Shown one piece after another: positions 1 through 5,588 of a DNA stretch of 5,595 nucleotides (position 1 is its first letter; each line of letters begins with the position of its first letter). The DNA is from an uncultured Pseudomonadota bacterium (lineage in GTDB: Bacteria > Pseudomonadota > Alphaproteobacteria > Rs-D84). The notes below the pieces were generated by a model that did not search any database, was not told the DNA's origin, and was given only the letters and a program-made list of their open reading frames with translations. The translations under genes and the position numbers were made by a program. The stretch lies in assembly GCA_946628805.1 (NCBI GenBank), contig CAMOXB010000006.1, positions 1-5,595 on the forward strand, given 5' to 3'.

Positions 1-2
1 CG

Positions 3-563
3 ACGGTTAATGCGGTATTTATTGCCGAATCAAATGATGCATCTGTTATTTCTGAACTGGAAAATATGCCAACCGGAAAGAAATTGGTTGCACATATAAA
101 TAACCTGCGCAGTGGTAAAACCCCAATGGATTCAATCGACAAAGATTTATTGCCATATGGCGGATTGATGTCTGGACAAACAACAAACGTTTCTTTGACA
201 GATGATGAAATCAATCAATTGAAAACAATATTATCCGAATTTAAACCAACAACCGAATATTTGAACACGATAAAACAATTACCTTTTGTTCAAAGATTTG
301 GCAACGATTGGATTGATGATATAAAATCTGCAATCGCATTTGATCGCGATATGTTATCCAAATGGAATAATGTTGCACAAACAGCCAACGCATATCGTAT
401 CTGGGACAGTGCGAAACAATTATTATCTGAAACATTAACAGAACGTAATCGCGCACAAATCCAGGCAGACATGCCAGAATTTGAAACATATTTACCTATG
501 TTTGGTGATTCCGGCAAAGAAATGCTGTCGAAACTTCGTACGTTTATGTCATCACTTTCATAA
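3..563 (+). CDS. Hypothetical protein, 5' end outside the window
   Basis: I do not recognise this protein and assign no function. The frame is open to the left edge: residues TVNAVFIAESNDASVISELE precede the first in-window ATG at 66. That ATG has no clear Shine-Dalgarno sequence before it, so the true start is probably upstream and the gene is 5'-partial here. The visible 187 residues are soluble-looking, rich in Asn, Asp, Lys and Met and mostly helical in character. There is no signal peptide or membrane segment in the visible part, no Cys pair, and no nucleotide-binding motif. It is the only plus-strand gene and runs tail to tail with the terminase remnant: its TAA at 561-563 is one base from the terminase stop. 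No terminator lies between them. It could be a chromosomal gene flanking the prophage, or a phage or accessory gene brought next to the terminase by a deletion. Its last few residues may have been altered by that junction. Coding is well supported by length and composition. Confidence 0.72.
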   Translation, partial: TVNAVFIAESNDASVISELENMPTGKKLVAHINNLRSGKTPMDSIDKDLLPYGGLMSGQTTNVSLTDDEINQLKTILSEFKPTTEYLNTIKQLPFVQRFGNDWIDDIKSAIAFDRDMLSKWNNVAQTANAYRIWDSAKQLLSETLTERNRAQIQADMPEFETYLPMFGDSGKEMLSKLRTFMSSLS

Positions 564-564
564 A

Positions 565-1200
565 TTATTCGACTTGATAGATTGTGTCTTTGGTATGTGG
601 TGTTCCGATGAATATCATCGTTCCATTGGGCGATAATATAAAATCCAATTCACGCAACCTTTCACGCAGATTTATTCTTTTCTGGATTGTGTTGCACGTA
701 TTTGGAACTTCGACGTCATCACATATAATTAAATCCGATCGCATTCCTGTTATATTTCCGGAAATTCCCTGACAAATAACCGATGGTTCACGAATACCAA
801 TTGGTCGGTTTATTGTAATTTTATGTGTTCCCCACTCTTTTTTAACGTCTGGAACTATGCCTTGGCAATACGGATGATTTTCAATAATATTTTTTATATG
901 CGCAACCATACGTGATGCCAATCCAGTTTCCGCAGACAATATCAATATTCTGGTTTCCGGTTTATGGTACAAAACACACGCAGCAAAAACACCAACAACG
1001 GTTGATTTACCAGAATGTCGAAAGGCATTTAATAACCCACGATGTGGCGCATTATTAAACACATCGACCAGGAAACTGATAATCTGTTTATGGTGTTTTG
1101 GTGTTTCAAAGCCTAATATTTTATTCCACGTATCCAGAAAATCAAAGGCTTCCGTAATCGTCATTTTGTTCAACATCCGCAGGTTCTGTAACCGAACCAT
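565..1200 (-). CDS. Phage terminase large subunit, T7 gp19-like, ATPase domain only (C-terminally truncated)
   Basis: The large terminase is the packaging motor that pumps DNA into the prohead at the portal and cuts concatemers with a C-terminal nuclease. Seen here: an N-terminal helical segment (about 13-50), a Walker A with the terminase-type early Arg (RHSGKST, 61-67), an adenine-side strand ILILSAE (85-91), Walker B LIICDD (157-162) followed by Glu164, and a coupling motif FIGTP (197-201). The segment GMRSDLIICDDVEVP closely resembles T7 gp19 GSRADIIIADDVEIP. The frame stops ten residues after GTP, where T7 gp19 (586 residues, from memory) continues into the RNase H-like nuclease. That domain is missing, and I see no continuation in the other minus-strand frames. 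The start is uncertain: ATGs at 1200, 1176 and 1164 all lack a good Shine-Dalgarno sequence. The 1164 start begins closest to the conserved region and cuts the overlap with the upstream fibre gene from 59 to 23 nt. The product probably cannot package DNA alone. It could count as a pseudogene. Confidence 0.88.
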   Translation of the reverse strand: MVRLQNLRMLNKMTITEAFDFLDTWNKILGFETPKHHKQIISFLVDVFNNAPHRGLLNAFRHSGKSTVVGVFAACVLYHKPETRILILSAETGLASRMVAHIKNIIENHPYCQGIVPDVKKEWGTHKITINRPIGIREPSVICQGISGNITGMRSDLIICDDVEVPNTCNTIQKRINLRERLRELDFILSPNGTMIFIGTPHTKDTIYQVE

Positions 1201-1690
1201 AATCGTTAATTAATTTTGGCAATACACTATCTAAGACAGAAACAAGATTATAATAAAGCCCTAATACCCCGCCCCCAGACATTTTATCTTCAATGGTGGC
1301 AATCACATAGTTTATTTTAGTCAAAAGATTATCATGAACATTTTTCCATTCTGCCAAATCCATATCTATCGTTTGAATATCTTTTAACGCCGCCAACAAG
1401 AAATTAAAGTCCGTATTCAAATCTTCTGGATCGATTTTTTCTGTTGGTTGATAATCGATTACACGCGATAAATCCACCTGGCGAAATATATCTATATTTT
1501 TGCCCTCTTCTGGTGGGGTTGCAAACACAACCAAGCCACCGTCAAACGCATCATTTGGATTGATATTATAATCATCTGTACTTAATATTTCATTATCAAT
1601 ACAGACCTTTATATCCGATTCTTGAAAGAAGGGAAATGTAAAAATAAATTCATTATTTTCACCATCCCCGACATAAGAGATTTTATACAT
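1142..1690 (-). CDS. Short tail-fibre-like protein with T7 gp17 N-terminal (virion-attachment) domain
   Basis: In T7 the N-terminal domain of the gp17 fibre anchors it to the tail adaptor and nozzle, and the C-terminal shaft and knob bind the host receptor. Residues 1-100 fit the N-terminal family: an opening FIFTFPFFQESDIKVCIDNE (15-34), a YNI strand (41-43), a GLVVFATPP hairpin (52-60), IDIFRQVD (66-73), VIDYQP (77-82), and a DLNTDFNFLLAAL helix (90-102). A helical, probably coiled-coil stretch follows (about 103-137), then a Gly-rich turn (GGG, 139-141) and a short acidic tail. At 182 residues it has no shaft or knob, compared with about 550 in T7 gp17. It is therefore more likely an adaptor for a separately encoded fibre than a complete receptor-binding protein. 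The start is well supported: AAGGGGGCGAAT precedes the ATG, and the G-run abuts the upstream gene's stop. Its 3' end overlaps the terminase gene, which suggests translational coupling. Confidence 0.8.
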   Translation of the reverse strand: MYKISYVGDGENNEFIFTFPFFQESDIKVCIDNEILSTDDYNINPNDAFDGGLVVFATPPEEGKNIDIFRQVDLSRVIDYQPTEKIDPEDLNTDFNFLLAALKDIQTIDMDLAEWKNVHDNLLTKINYVIATIEDKMSGGGVLGLYYNLVSVLDSVLPKLINDYGSVTEPADVEQNDDYGSL

Positions 1691-1700
1691 ATTCGCCCCC

Positions 1701-2048
1701 TTAGCCTGCGATTTTATCGATATTTGATAACCAGTTTTTTATAATATTTGGTTTTTTAGTTTTTATTTTTCTGATTTTATCGATATTTTCGGCGCGTTTA
1801 CTGTCGTATGGCTGGGCAGTTTCTGCACGCAAACGTTTCAACACAGCATTTTCAGATAGTGTATTCGCGCCATTTCCTGATGCGCCATATTTTGCACGCT
1901 GGGTCGCCAAAGCCTTCTTTATCAGATTTGTTTTCATGGCTTCATCATTTGCCATTTGTTCTAATATTTTTTGACGTTGTGTTGTGGCTTCTTTTTTAGA
2001 ATCTTTATAATCTAAAACTTTTGTCACATCCGATACTAATTGTCCCAT
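1701..2048 (-). CDS. Small internal virion / ejection protein candidate (T7 gp14 position)
   Basis: This is a 115-residue, highly charged, mostly helical protein with no membrane segment. The N-terminal half (about 15-52) is a Lys/Gln/Glu/Ala-rich helix ending in LATQRAKYGASGNGANTLSE. That RAKYGASG-type turn after a long helix is something I associate with small internal-virion-like proteins in podovirus tail modules. The C-terminal part is basic (KIRKIKTKKP, 91-100) and carries NIDKI twice (88-92 and 109-113), encoded by a 16-bp direct repeat. It lies directly after the nozzle gene and before the fibre gene, where T7 encodes internal core proteins gp13 to gp16. An ejected or core protein is therefore a reasonable inference from position and composition, but not proven by any catalytic motif. 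The start is secure, with a near-consensus GGAGGT six bases before the ATG. Gaps to neighbours are 16 and 10 nt, consistent with one operon. Confidence 0.7.
   Translation of the reverse strand: MGQLVSDVTKVLDYKDSKKEATTQRQKILEQMANDEAMKTNLIKKALATQRAKYGASGNGANTLSENAVLKRLRAETAQPYDSKRAENIDKIRKIKTKKPNIIKNWLSNIDKIAG
1710..1788. repeat. 16-bp direct repeat pair inside the small internal-virion candidate
   Basis: GATTTTATCGATATTT occurs at 1710-1725 and again at 1773-1788, identical in all 16 bases. The offset is 63 bases, which is 21 codons, so both copies are read in the same frame. Each contains the palindrome ATCGAT and together they encode the two NIDKI peptides near the C-terminus of the 1701-2048 gene. 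A short internal duplication followed by divergence of the intervening DNA is possible, as is selection for a repeated peptide. Confidence 0.6.
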
Positions 2049-2064
2049 ATTTTACCTCCGTTCG

Positions 2065-3777
2065 TTAAATCAAATACCATCCGTCCACTGTGACAGATAA
2101 TATTGTTGCATCCATTTGTTCGTTACTGGAAATTGTCCATAACGGTTCCATTGTATTGATTTGATACCCCAGTAAATTCATTGATAAATCACCGCTGTAG
2201 CCAGGACTGTCAATATCATATACCGCGTTAGGAATTTCAACACGGTAATTATTTATGAATACAGTCTTTGTATTTATCACACGCATTGATATTTTGCGCA
2301 CACGAATTTTCTTTGGCGCATGATTATTAACAATCATTGGAAACGCCGATATTTTATATTCAAAATCATAAATTGTTGCATCACATTTACATGTGTCATC
2401 AAATTTTTCCAGATAGAAATTATTCAATCTTTCAACAACAACAAATGTTTCATTATCAAGAACCGATACATATCTGAATTTCCCATCTGTGATATATTTG
2501 CCCCATGCGTTGATTTCGCTGTTTGGATGTTTATTAAGGACCGAAATATATCCATCATCCATTACAACAAACAACTGATGTTTTGATTGGTTAAAGGCGA
2601 TACTGATTGGATTTTTCATTAAATGTTTTGAATACAAACACAAATCATTTGCGTTATATCTTTGACTTAAATCATCTAAATCTAATTCGCGCACATCTTT
2701 ACCAGACTGTGATATAAATACTGTCGCACCTTCTATCTGTTGTGGTTGCAGATAAACGTTTGTCATACTGCCCACTGATGTATGTTGCTTTACATTAATA
2801 TTTGACGGTGTTAACGGTGAATTTGAAACCGCCCATTCCCCAACAGAAGTCAATATTTGTAAATTATCACTGCTAACAATCGTTGATATCTGGTGATGTT
2901 GTGATGACAAAAGCGTCATAAAAATCGCATCATCATCCAGTCCTGATCCGGCATCAAAGTTTGTATAATCCCCTGTCTTTGACATCCATACATTGTTTGG
3001 TCCAGATTTTGTTCCGCCGAACACCAATCTGTTTTGATGAAACGATACAGACATTGGCCAACCACGTTTATCGCTGAATGCGGCGGTATACCAATCATAT
3101 ATTGGTGTTCCAGGAAAACTGAAATCGCCATCCGTAGAAACAATTGCCACACGTGCATCTTGAATTGATTGAACAATCCATTGTTTATTGTTAACCAACA
3201 ATCTTTCACCGAACCAATCATTGGTCCATATATCTTTATTTGTGGTAAATGTTGCATGATTATTATCGATAGAACTGCTGGTGATTGTTATTGAAACGCC
3301 GTCCATATCATCAAATCGTGTAAAAGGGATATTTGCACTCATATCACGATTAACATAGAAACTGAATGGTTTAATATTAAAACCATTTGAATTTTTCGTC
3401 AGAACTTGTGGTCTGAAATTGGAATGAACGAAAAATATTTTATTAAATCTTTGCGCAAATTGCAGAGTTCTTAAATCTGTATTTTGCCATGGTGTATTTA
3501 ATGAATCTATTTTAACATCGTTTTCATACACATCTATCTTTTGATTGTATATAACCAACAAATATTTTTCAGATTCGTTTATTTGAAACGGCACCAATAC
3601 GGCATTATCTGGTATTTGCGATATCTGTTTCAATCCCGGACGACGTTTTAATCCCCCAGAATGTAATACATCCATATTTTCCAAGGTCGCAACACCATTA
3701 ATATTGTTTATTGCATAAAATTCCGGAGCCACTTCACCATAAGAAAAAACATTTTGTGTTTTAAGAAAGTTTCCCAT
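2065..3777 (-). CDS. Tail tubular protein B-like (T7 gp12-type) tail nozzle protein
   Basis: In short-tailed phages this protein forms the nozzle below the adaptor ring, and fibres attach at the junction. Seen here: the family's N-terminal signature, FSYGEVAPEF (11-20) followed by LENMDVLHSGGLKRRPGLK (32-50), where the Gly-Glu-x-x-Pro and Gly-...-Arg-Arg-Pro-Gly elements are characteristic. A second conserved block is at 240-334: GWPMSVSFHQNRLVFGG (239-255), then NNVWMSKTGDYTNF, DDDAI (281-285), GEWAVS (313-318) and LTP (322-324). The rest is beta-rich, consistent with a beta-propeller-like platform. At 570 residues it is shorter than T7 gp12 (about 790), so peripheral insertions are probably absent. 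The start is supported by AGGGGG five bases before the ATG. It sits 18 nt after the tail tubular A-like gene and 16 nt before the small internal-virion candidate. The frame is uninterrupted and looks functional. Confidence 0.88.
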   Translation of the reverse strand: MGNFLKTQNVFSYGEVAPEFYAINNINGVATLENMDVLHSGGLKRRPGLKQISQIPDNAVLVPFQINESEKYLLVIYNQKIDVYENDVKIDSLNTPWQNTDLRTLQFAQRFNKIFFVHSNFRPQVLTKNSNGFNIKPFSFYVNRDMSANIPFTRFDDMDGVSITITSSSIDNNHATFTTNKDIWTNDWFGERLLVNNKQWIVQSIQDARVAIVSTDGDFSFPGTPIYDWYTAAFSDKRGWPMSVSFHQNRLVFGGTKSGPNNVWMSKTGDYTNFDAGSGLDDDAIFMTLLSSQHHQISTIVSSDNLQILTSVGEWAVSNSPLTPSNINVKQHTSVGSMTNVYLQPQQIEGATVFISQSGKDVRELDLDDLSQRYNANDLCLYSKHLMKNPISIAFNQSKHQLFVVMDDGYISVLNKHPNSEINAWGKYITDGKFRYVSVLDNETFVVVERLNNFYLEKFDDTCKCDATIYDFEYKISAFPMIVNNHAPKKIRVRKISMRVINTKTVFINNYRVEIPNAVYDIDSPGYSGDLSMNLLGYQINTMEPLWTISSNEQMDATILSVTVDGWYLI

Positions 3778-3795
3778 ATGAACCCCCTGATAAAA

Positions 3796-4314
3796 TTAAA
3801 ATCTTGAATCAATCAAAGAAAATTGTTCAATATTTGGTTGATTTACCGATGTGCTGTCTATGAATTTTGCCGAACGATATTCTGATTCATACAACGCGGT
3901 TATCATTTGAAAAACACCGCTGTCCCCGATCAAAGGTATGCAAAATTCCATTGCCAGTTTTGTTGCCAATAACGTTGCAAAATACCCAGGAAACATTTCT
4001 GGTTCTGTTTTTACAACGGCTAATATAGTAATTGTTTTTGTATCGGCTTTTATTTTATTTCCGATAATTTGACCATTGCATTTTATTATTCTTAAAACGT
4101 CCGATGGAATTACAAAATCATCATCTTGTGTTTTATTCAAAACGATGCGTTTTGTTGCAAAACGCCATGGATAAAGCGATAACAAAGCATCTAAAGTTGG
4201 TTCAAACAGCGTGCGTGCCAATTGCGCAGGCGCACTATCTTCGCGCCACGATTGAATTGGTTTTTCGCCCAGTTTTAATAAAGCCATTGAACATAAATCT
4301 ATTTTTGTAAACAT
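3796..4314 (-). CDS. Tail tubular protein A-like (T7 gp11-type) head-to-tail adaptor
   Basis: This adaptor forms the ring between the portal and the tail nozzle and closes the filled head. The sequence shows the family pattern: an N-terminal helix CSMALLKLGEKPIQSW (8-23) followed by a helix with conserved Ala and Arg (SAPAQLARTLFEPTLDALLS, 27-46), and the signature YPWRFATKR (48-56), which corresponds to the YPWnFA motif of gp11-like proteins. Next come FVIPSDVLRIIKC (67-79), a short strand region (GNKIKADTKTITI), and a helix YFATLLATKLAMEFCIPL (111-128) preceding the C-terminal SEYR helix. At 172 residues it is a little shorter than T7 gp11 (196), mainly in the central strand region. It is the first gene after the strong terminator at 4333-4360. 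Its ATG follows AGGTGCGAAT, a good Shine-Dalgarno sequence. The nozzle gene follows after 18 nt, as in T7. Confidence 0.87.
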   Translation of the reverse strand: MFTKIDLCSMALLKLGEKPIQSWREDSAPAQLARTLFEPTLDALLSLYPWRFATKRIVLNKTQDDDFVIPSDVLRIIKCNGQIIGNKIKADTKTITILAVVKTEPEMFPGYFATLLATKLAMEFCIPLIGDSGVFQMITALYESEYRSAKFIDSTSVNQPNIEQFSLIDSRF

Positions 4315-4332
4315 ATTCGCACCTATTTAGTT

Positions 4333-4360
4333 AAAAAATCCAGGGGGTAAACACCCCCTG
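4333..4360 (-). terminator. Strong Rho-independent terminator between head and tail genes
   Basis: Read on the minus strand, an 8-bp perfect stem (CAGGGGGT / ACCCCCTG at 4353-4360 and 4341-4348) closes a GTTT loop and is followed two bases later by TTTTTT (4333-4338). The plus strand has no T-tract after the stem, so it acts only on the phage transcript. It separates the capsid and small head gene from the tail genes, the place where T7 has its T-phi terminator after gene 10. It would keep capsid transcripts in excess over tail transcripts by partial read-through. Confidence 0.9.
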
Positions 4361-4382
4361 AATAAAGCATTCAAAAAAATGA

Positions 4383-4613
4383 TTAAGACAACGCGCCAAC
4401 TGTTACAACGCCATCTGTAACGGTAACAACTTTGATTGCCGAACCGTTCGAACCATTGATTAAAATCATATCGCCGGTATTCATCAGATTTTTCAGACTG
4501 GAAAAATATCCAGATGCAGTTATCGTTGCCAATGTTGCGCTTTCTTTATAATGCCACAAAGTGAAACCATTTGCGTACGCAATAACAGACAAATTTTTAT
4601 TTTGAAAAGCCAT
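4383..4613 (-). CDS. Small conserved capsid-adjacent protein (possible head decoration or head-fibre protein)
   Basis: This 76-residue protein begins MAFQNKNLSVIAYANGFTLW, an opening I recognise from small proteins encoded directly after the capsid gene in Alphaproteobacteria phages and prophages. Their role is not established to my knowledge. The sequence is compact and beta-rich: LSVIAYANGFTLWHY (8-22), ATITASGYF (29-37), GDMILINGS (47-55), and a C-terminal VVTVTDGVVTVGAL (62-75). It has no signal peptide or membrane helix. A small beta-barrel binding the outside of the shell, like decoration proteins of other phages, is plausible, but that is inference from size, fold character and position. 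The start is supported by AAAAGGAAAAAAG before the ATG. It lies 22 nt after the capsid stop and just before the strong terminator, so it should be expressed at capsid-like levels. Confidence 0.8.
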   Translation of the reverse strand: MAFQNKNLSVIAYANGFTLWHYKESATLATITASGYFSSLKNLMNTGDMILINGSNGSAIKVVTVTDGVVTVGALS

Positions 4614-4635
4614 CTTTTTTCCTTTTGGTTATATG

Positions 4636-5463
4636 TTATTGTGCATCATCATCACATTTGATACGAACAATGCCTTCGTTATCAATCAACACTGCGCCTT
4701 GTGACATACTGTTGCTGATAAAGTGGGCTGCGCGTTCGCCATGCCATGTGATATCTGTTTTAACTTCCTGGCCACATGCGTGTCCAATGCTGGACGCATG
4801 ATAGATAAAGCAATCACGTTTATCGGTATCGCTTAATGGCAATGCATTGCAAAGAACCCAATTAATACCCAACCATTTACGTGATTCGCAACCATCAATC
4901 AATGGTGTTGCAGAACCAACATAATCAGCCGATACGAATTCGTCCATTTTCAACAATTCGTTCCATTGATGAACACCAACAACTGCGAATCTGCGACCAT
5001 CATCTGGCACATCATTAGCATTTAATTTTTCCAATGCTGCCATAATTAATGTTTTTGTTAATCCTGTTGAATAATCGCCAACATATTGTGTTGCATTATT
5101 CATTGCATTGATGATTAATTCATCTGTCTTGCGACCCAATGCATACGCACCAGCCGACGCAACAACACGACGTTCATCAACATTTGTTTTCAATTCATCC
5201 AACGAATCAACCCAATCACCGGCATAGTAATCTTGCAGAACGCATTCAACCGGCGAATGATCCAAATTCATCACAGGAACAATTCCATGACGTGATTTTG
5301 TACTGGCGATACCTTTGCCAACTTTCTGGAAAGTAGTAGAAGCCCCAACAACACCAGATTTGCTGCGAATTGTAGAGCGTAATTTTGTGCCCATTTGTTG
5401 ATAAGCCAAATGAACATCTGCTTCAAATTGTTTTACAAACACTTGATCTACAGACATAGACAT
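4636..5463 (-). CDS. Phage major capsid protein (Phage_capsid_2-like, HK97-type fold expected)
   Basis: This shell-forming coat protein of 275 residues resembles the capsid family I know as Phage_capsid_2 (remembered as PF19821), common in Alphaproteobacteria phages, rather than T7 gp10. Recognisable parts: an N-terminal helix VFVKQFEADVHLAYQQMGTK (8-27), the strand and loop STTFQKVGKG (42-51), then MNLDHSPVEC (65-74), DYYAGDWVDSLDELK (78-92) leading into the long spine-helix-like DERRVVASAGAYALGRKTDE (96-115), a central strand RRFAVVGVHQW (157-167), and C-terminal strands with GERAAHFISNSMSQGAVLID (242-261). The last part, IVRIKCDDDAQ, is acidic. Length fits the family, with no separate protease or scaffold domain. 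The chosen ATG has AAGGA six bases upstream; a second in-frame ATG two codons later is less well spaced. It is the first gene of the visible operon. Its portal and scaffold partners should lie upstream, beyond position 5595. Confidence 0.88.
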   Translation of the reverse strand: MSMSVDQVFVKQFEADVHLAYQQMGTKLRSTIRSKSGVVGASTTFQKVGKGIASTKSRHGIVPVMNLDHSPVECVLQDYYAGDWVDSLDELKTNVDERRVVASAGAYALGRKTDELIINAMNNATQYVGDYSTGLTKTLIMAALEKLNANDVPDDGRRFAVVGVHQWNELLKMDEFVSADYVGSATPLIDGCESRKWLGINWVLCNALPLSDTDKRDCFIYHASSIGHACGQEVKTDITWHGERAAHFISNSMSQGAVLIDNEGIVRIKCDDDAQ

Positions 5464-5480
5464 ATTAAATCCTTTTTGTT

Positions 5481-5505
5481 AAAAATTAAAAAGCGCACAT
5501 GCGCC
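5481..5505 (-). terminator. Short GC hairpin with T-tract in the capsid leader (possible attenuator)
   Basis: On the minus strand GCGCATGTGCGC (5493-5504) forms a 4-5 bp GC stem and is followed directly by TTTTTAATTTTT (5481-5492). It ends about 17 nt before the capsid start codon. It looks like a weak intrinsic terminator or attenuator, or a stabilising 5' hairpin for the capsid mRNA. The stem is short, so termination would be inefficient. Confidence 0.45.
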
Positions 5506-5527
5506 ATTTGAAAAGTCTTGATTAAAG

Positions 5528-5557
5528 GTTATGCGAAAAAATCGCGCCAAAATTCAA
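5528..5557 (-). promoter_or_regulatory. Weak candidate sigma-70-type promoter upstream of the capsid gene
   Basis: The minus strand carries TTGAAT (5552-5557) and CATAAC (5528-5533) with an 18-bp spacer, each matching the -35 and -10 consensus only in part. Transcription would begin near 5520, placing the 5493-5504 hairpin in the leader. In AT-rich DNA such matches occur by chance, so this is a tentative call based on its position between a possible terminator and the capsid gene. Confidence 0.22.
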
Positions 5558-5563
5558 AACACA

Positions 5564-5588
5564 CAAAAAAGGGTCCATAAAAATGGAT
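5564..5588 (-). terminator. Possible weak terminator of the gene upstream of capsid
   Basis: On the minus strand TCCAT TTTT ATGGA (5574-5587) forms a 5-bp stem and is followed by CCCTTTTTTGTGTG. The stem is short and the T-tract starts three to four bases after it. If real, it would end transcription of the upstream gene, likely scaffold or portal, which lies outside the window. Confidence 0.35.

Noticed and set aside
66..563. The ATG at 66 as the true start of the plus-strand gene
   Set aside because: The frame is open to the window edge, the upstream residues look like normal protein, and no good Shine-Dalgarno sequence precedes this ATG.
241..564. A frameshifted continuation of the terminase nuclease domain on the minus strand
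   Set aside because: Minus-strand frames here give short Cys/Trp/Ile-rich peptides without the conserved acidic residues or patterns of the terminase nuclease. They are antisense shadows of the plus-strand gene.
540..600. An attachment site at the phage-flank junction
   Set aside because: No tRNA gene, integrase or duplicated core sequence is visible in the window, so an att site cannot be supported.
1808..1999. A plus-strand frame with a hydrophobic C-terminus resembling a small membrane protein
   Set aside because: It is the complement of the Lys/Asp-rich helix of the 1701-2048 gene, whose strong Shine-Dalgarno sequence marks it as the real gene.
2320..2586. An 88-codon plus-strand reading frame
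   Set aside because: It is antisense to the well-supported nozzle gene, with Ile/Phe/Cys-rich shadow composition.
2916..3257. A 113-codon minus-strand reading frame inside the nozzle gene
   Set aside because: It overlaps in another frame the conserved block of the nozzle protein, has an atypical Met/Gln/Cys-rich composition and lacks its own ribosome binding site.
5139..5336. A His/Gln/Pro-rich 65-codon plus-strand reading frame
   Set aside because: It is antisense to the conserved capsid gene; the composition is an artefact of reading the complement.
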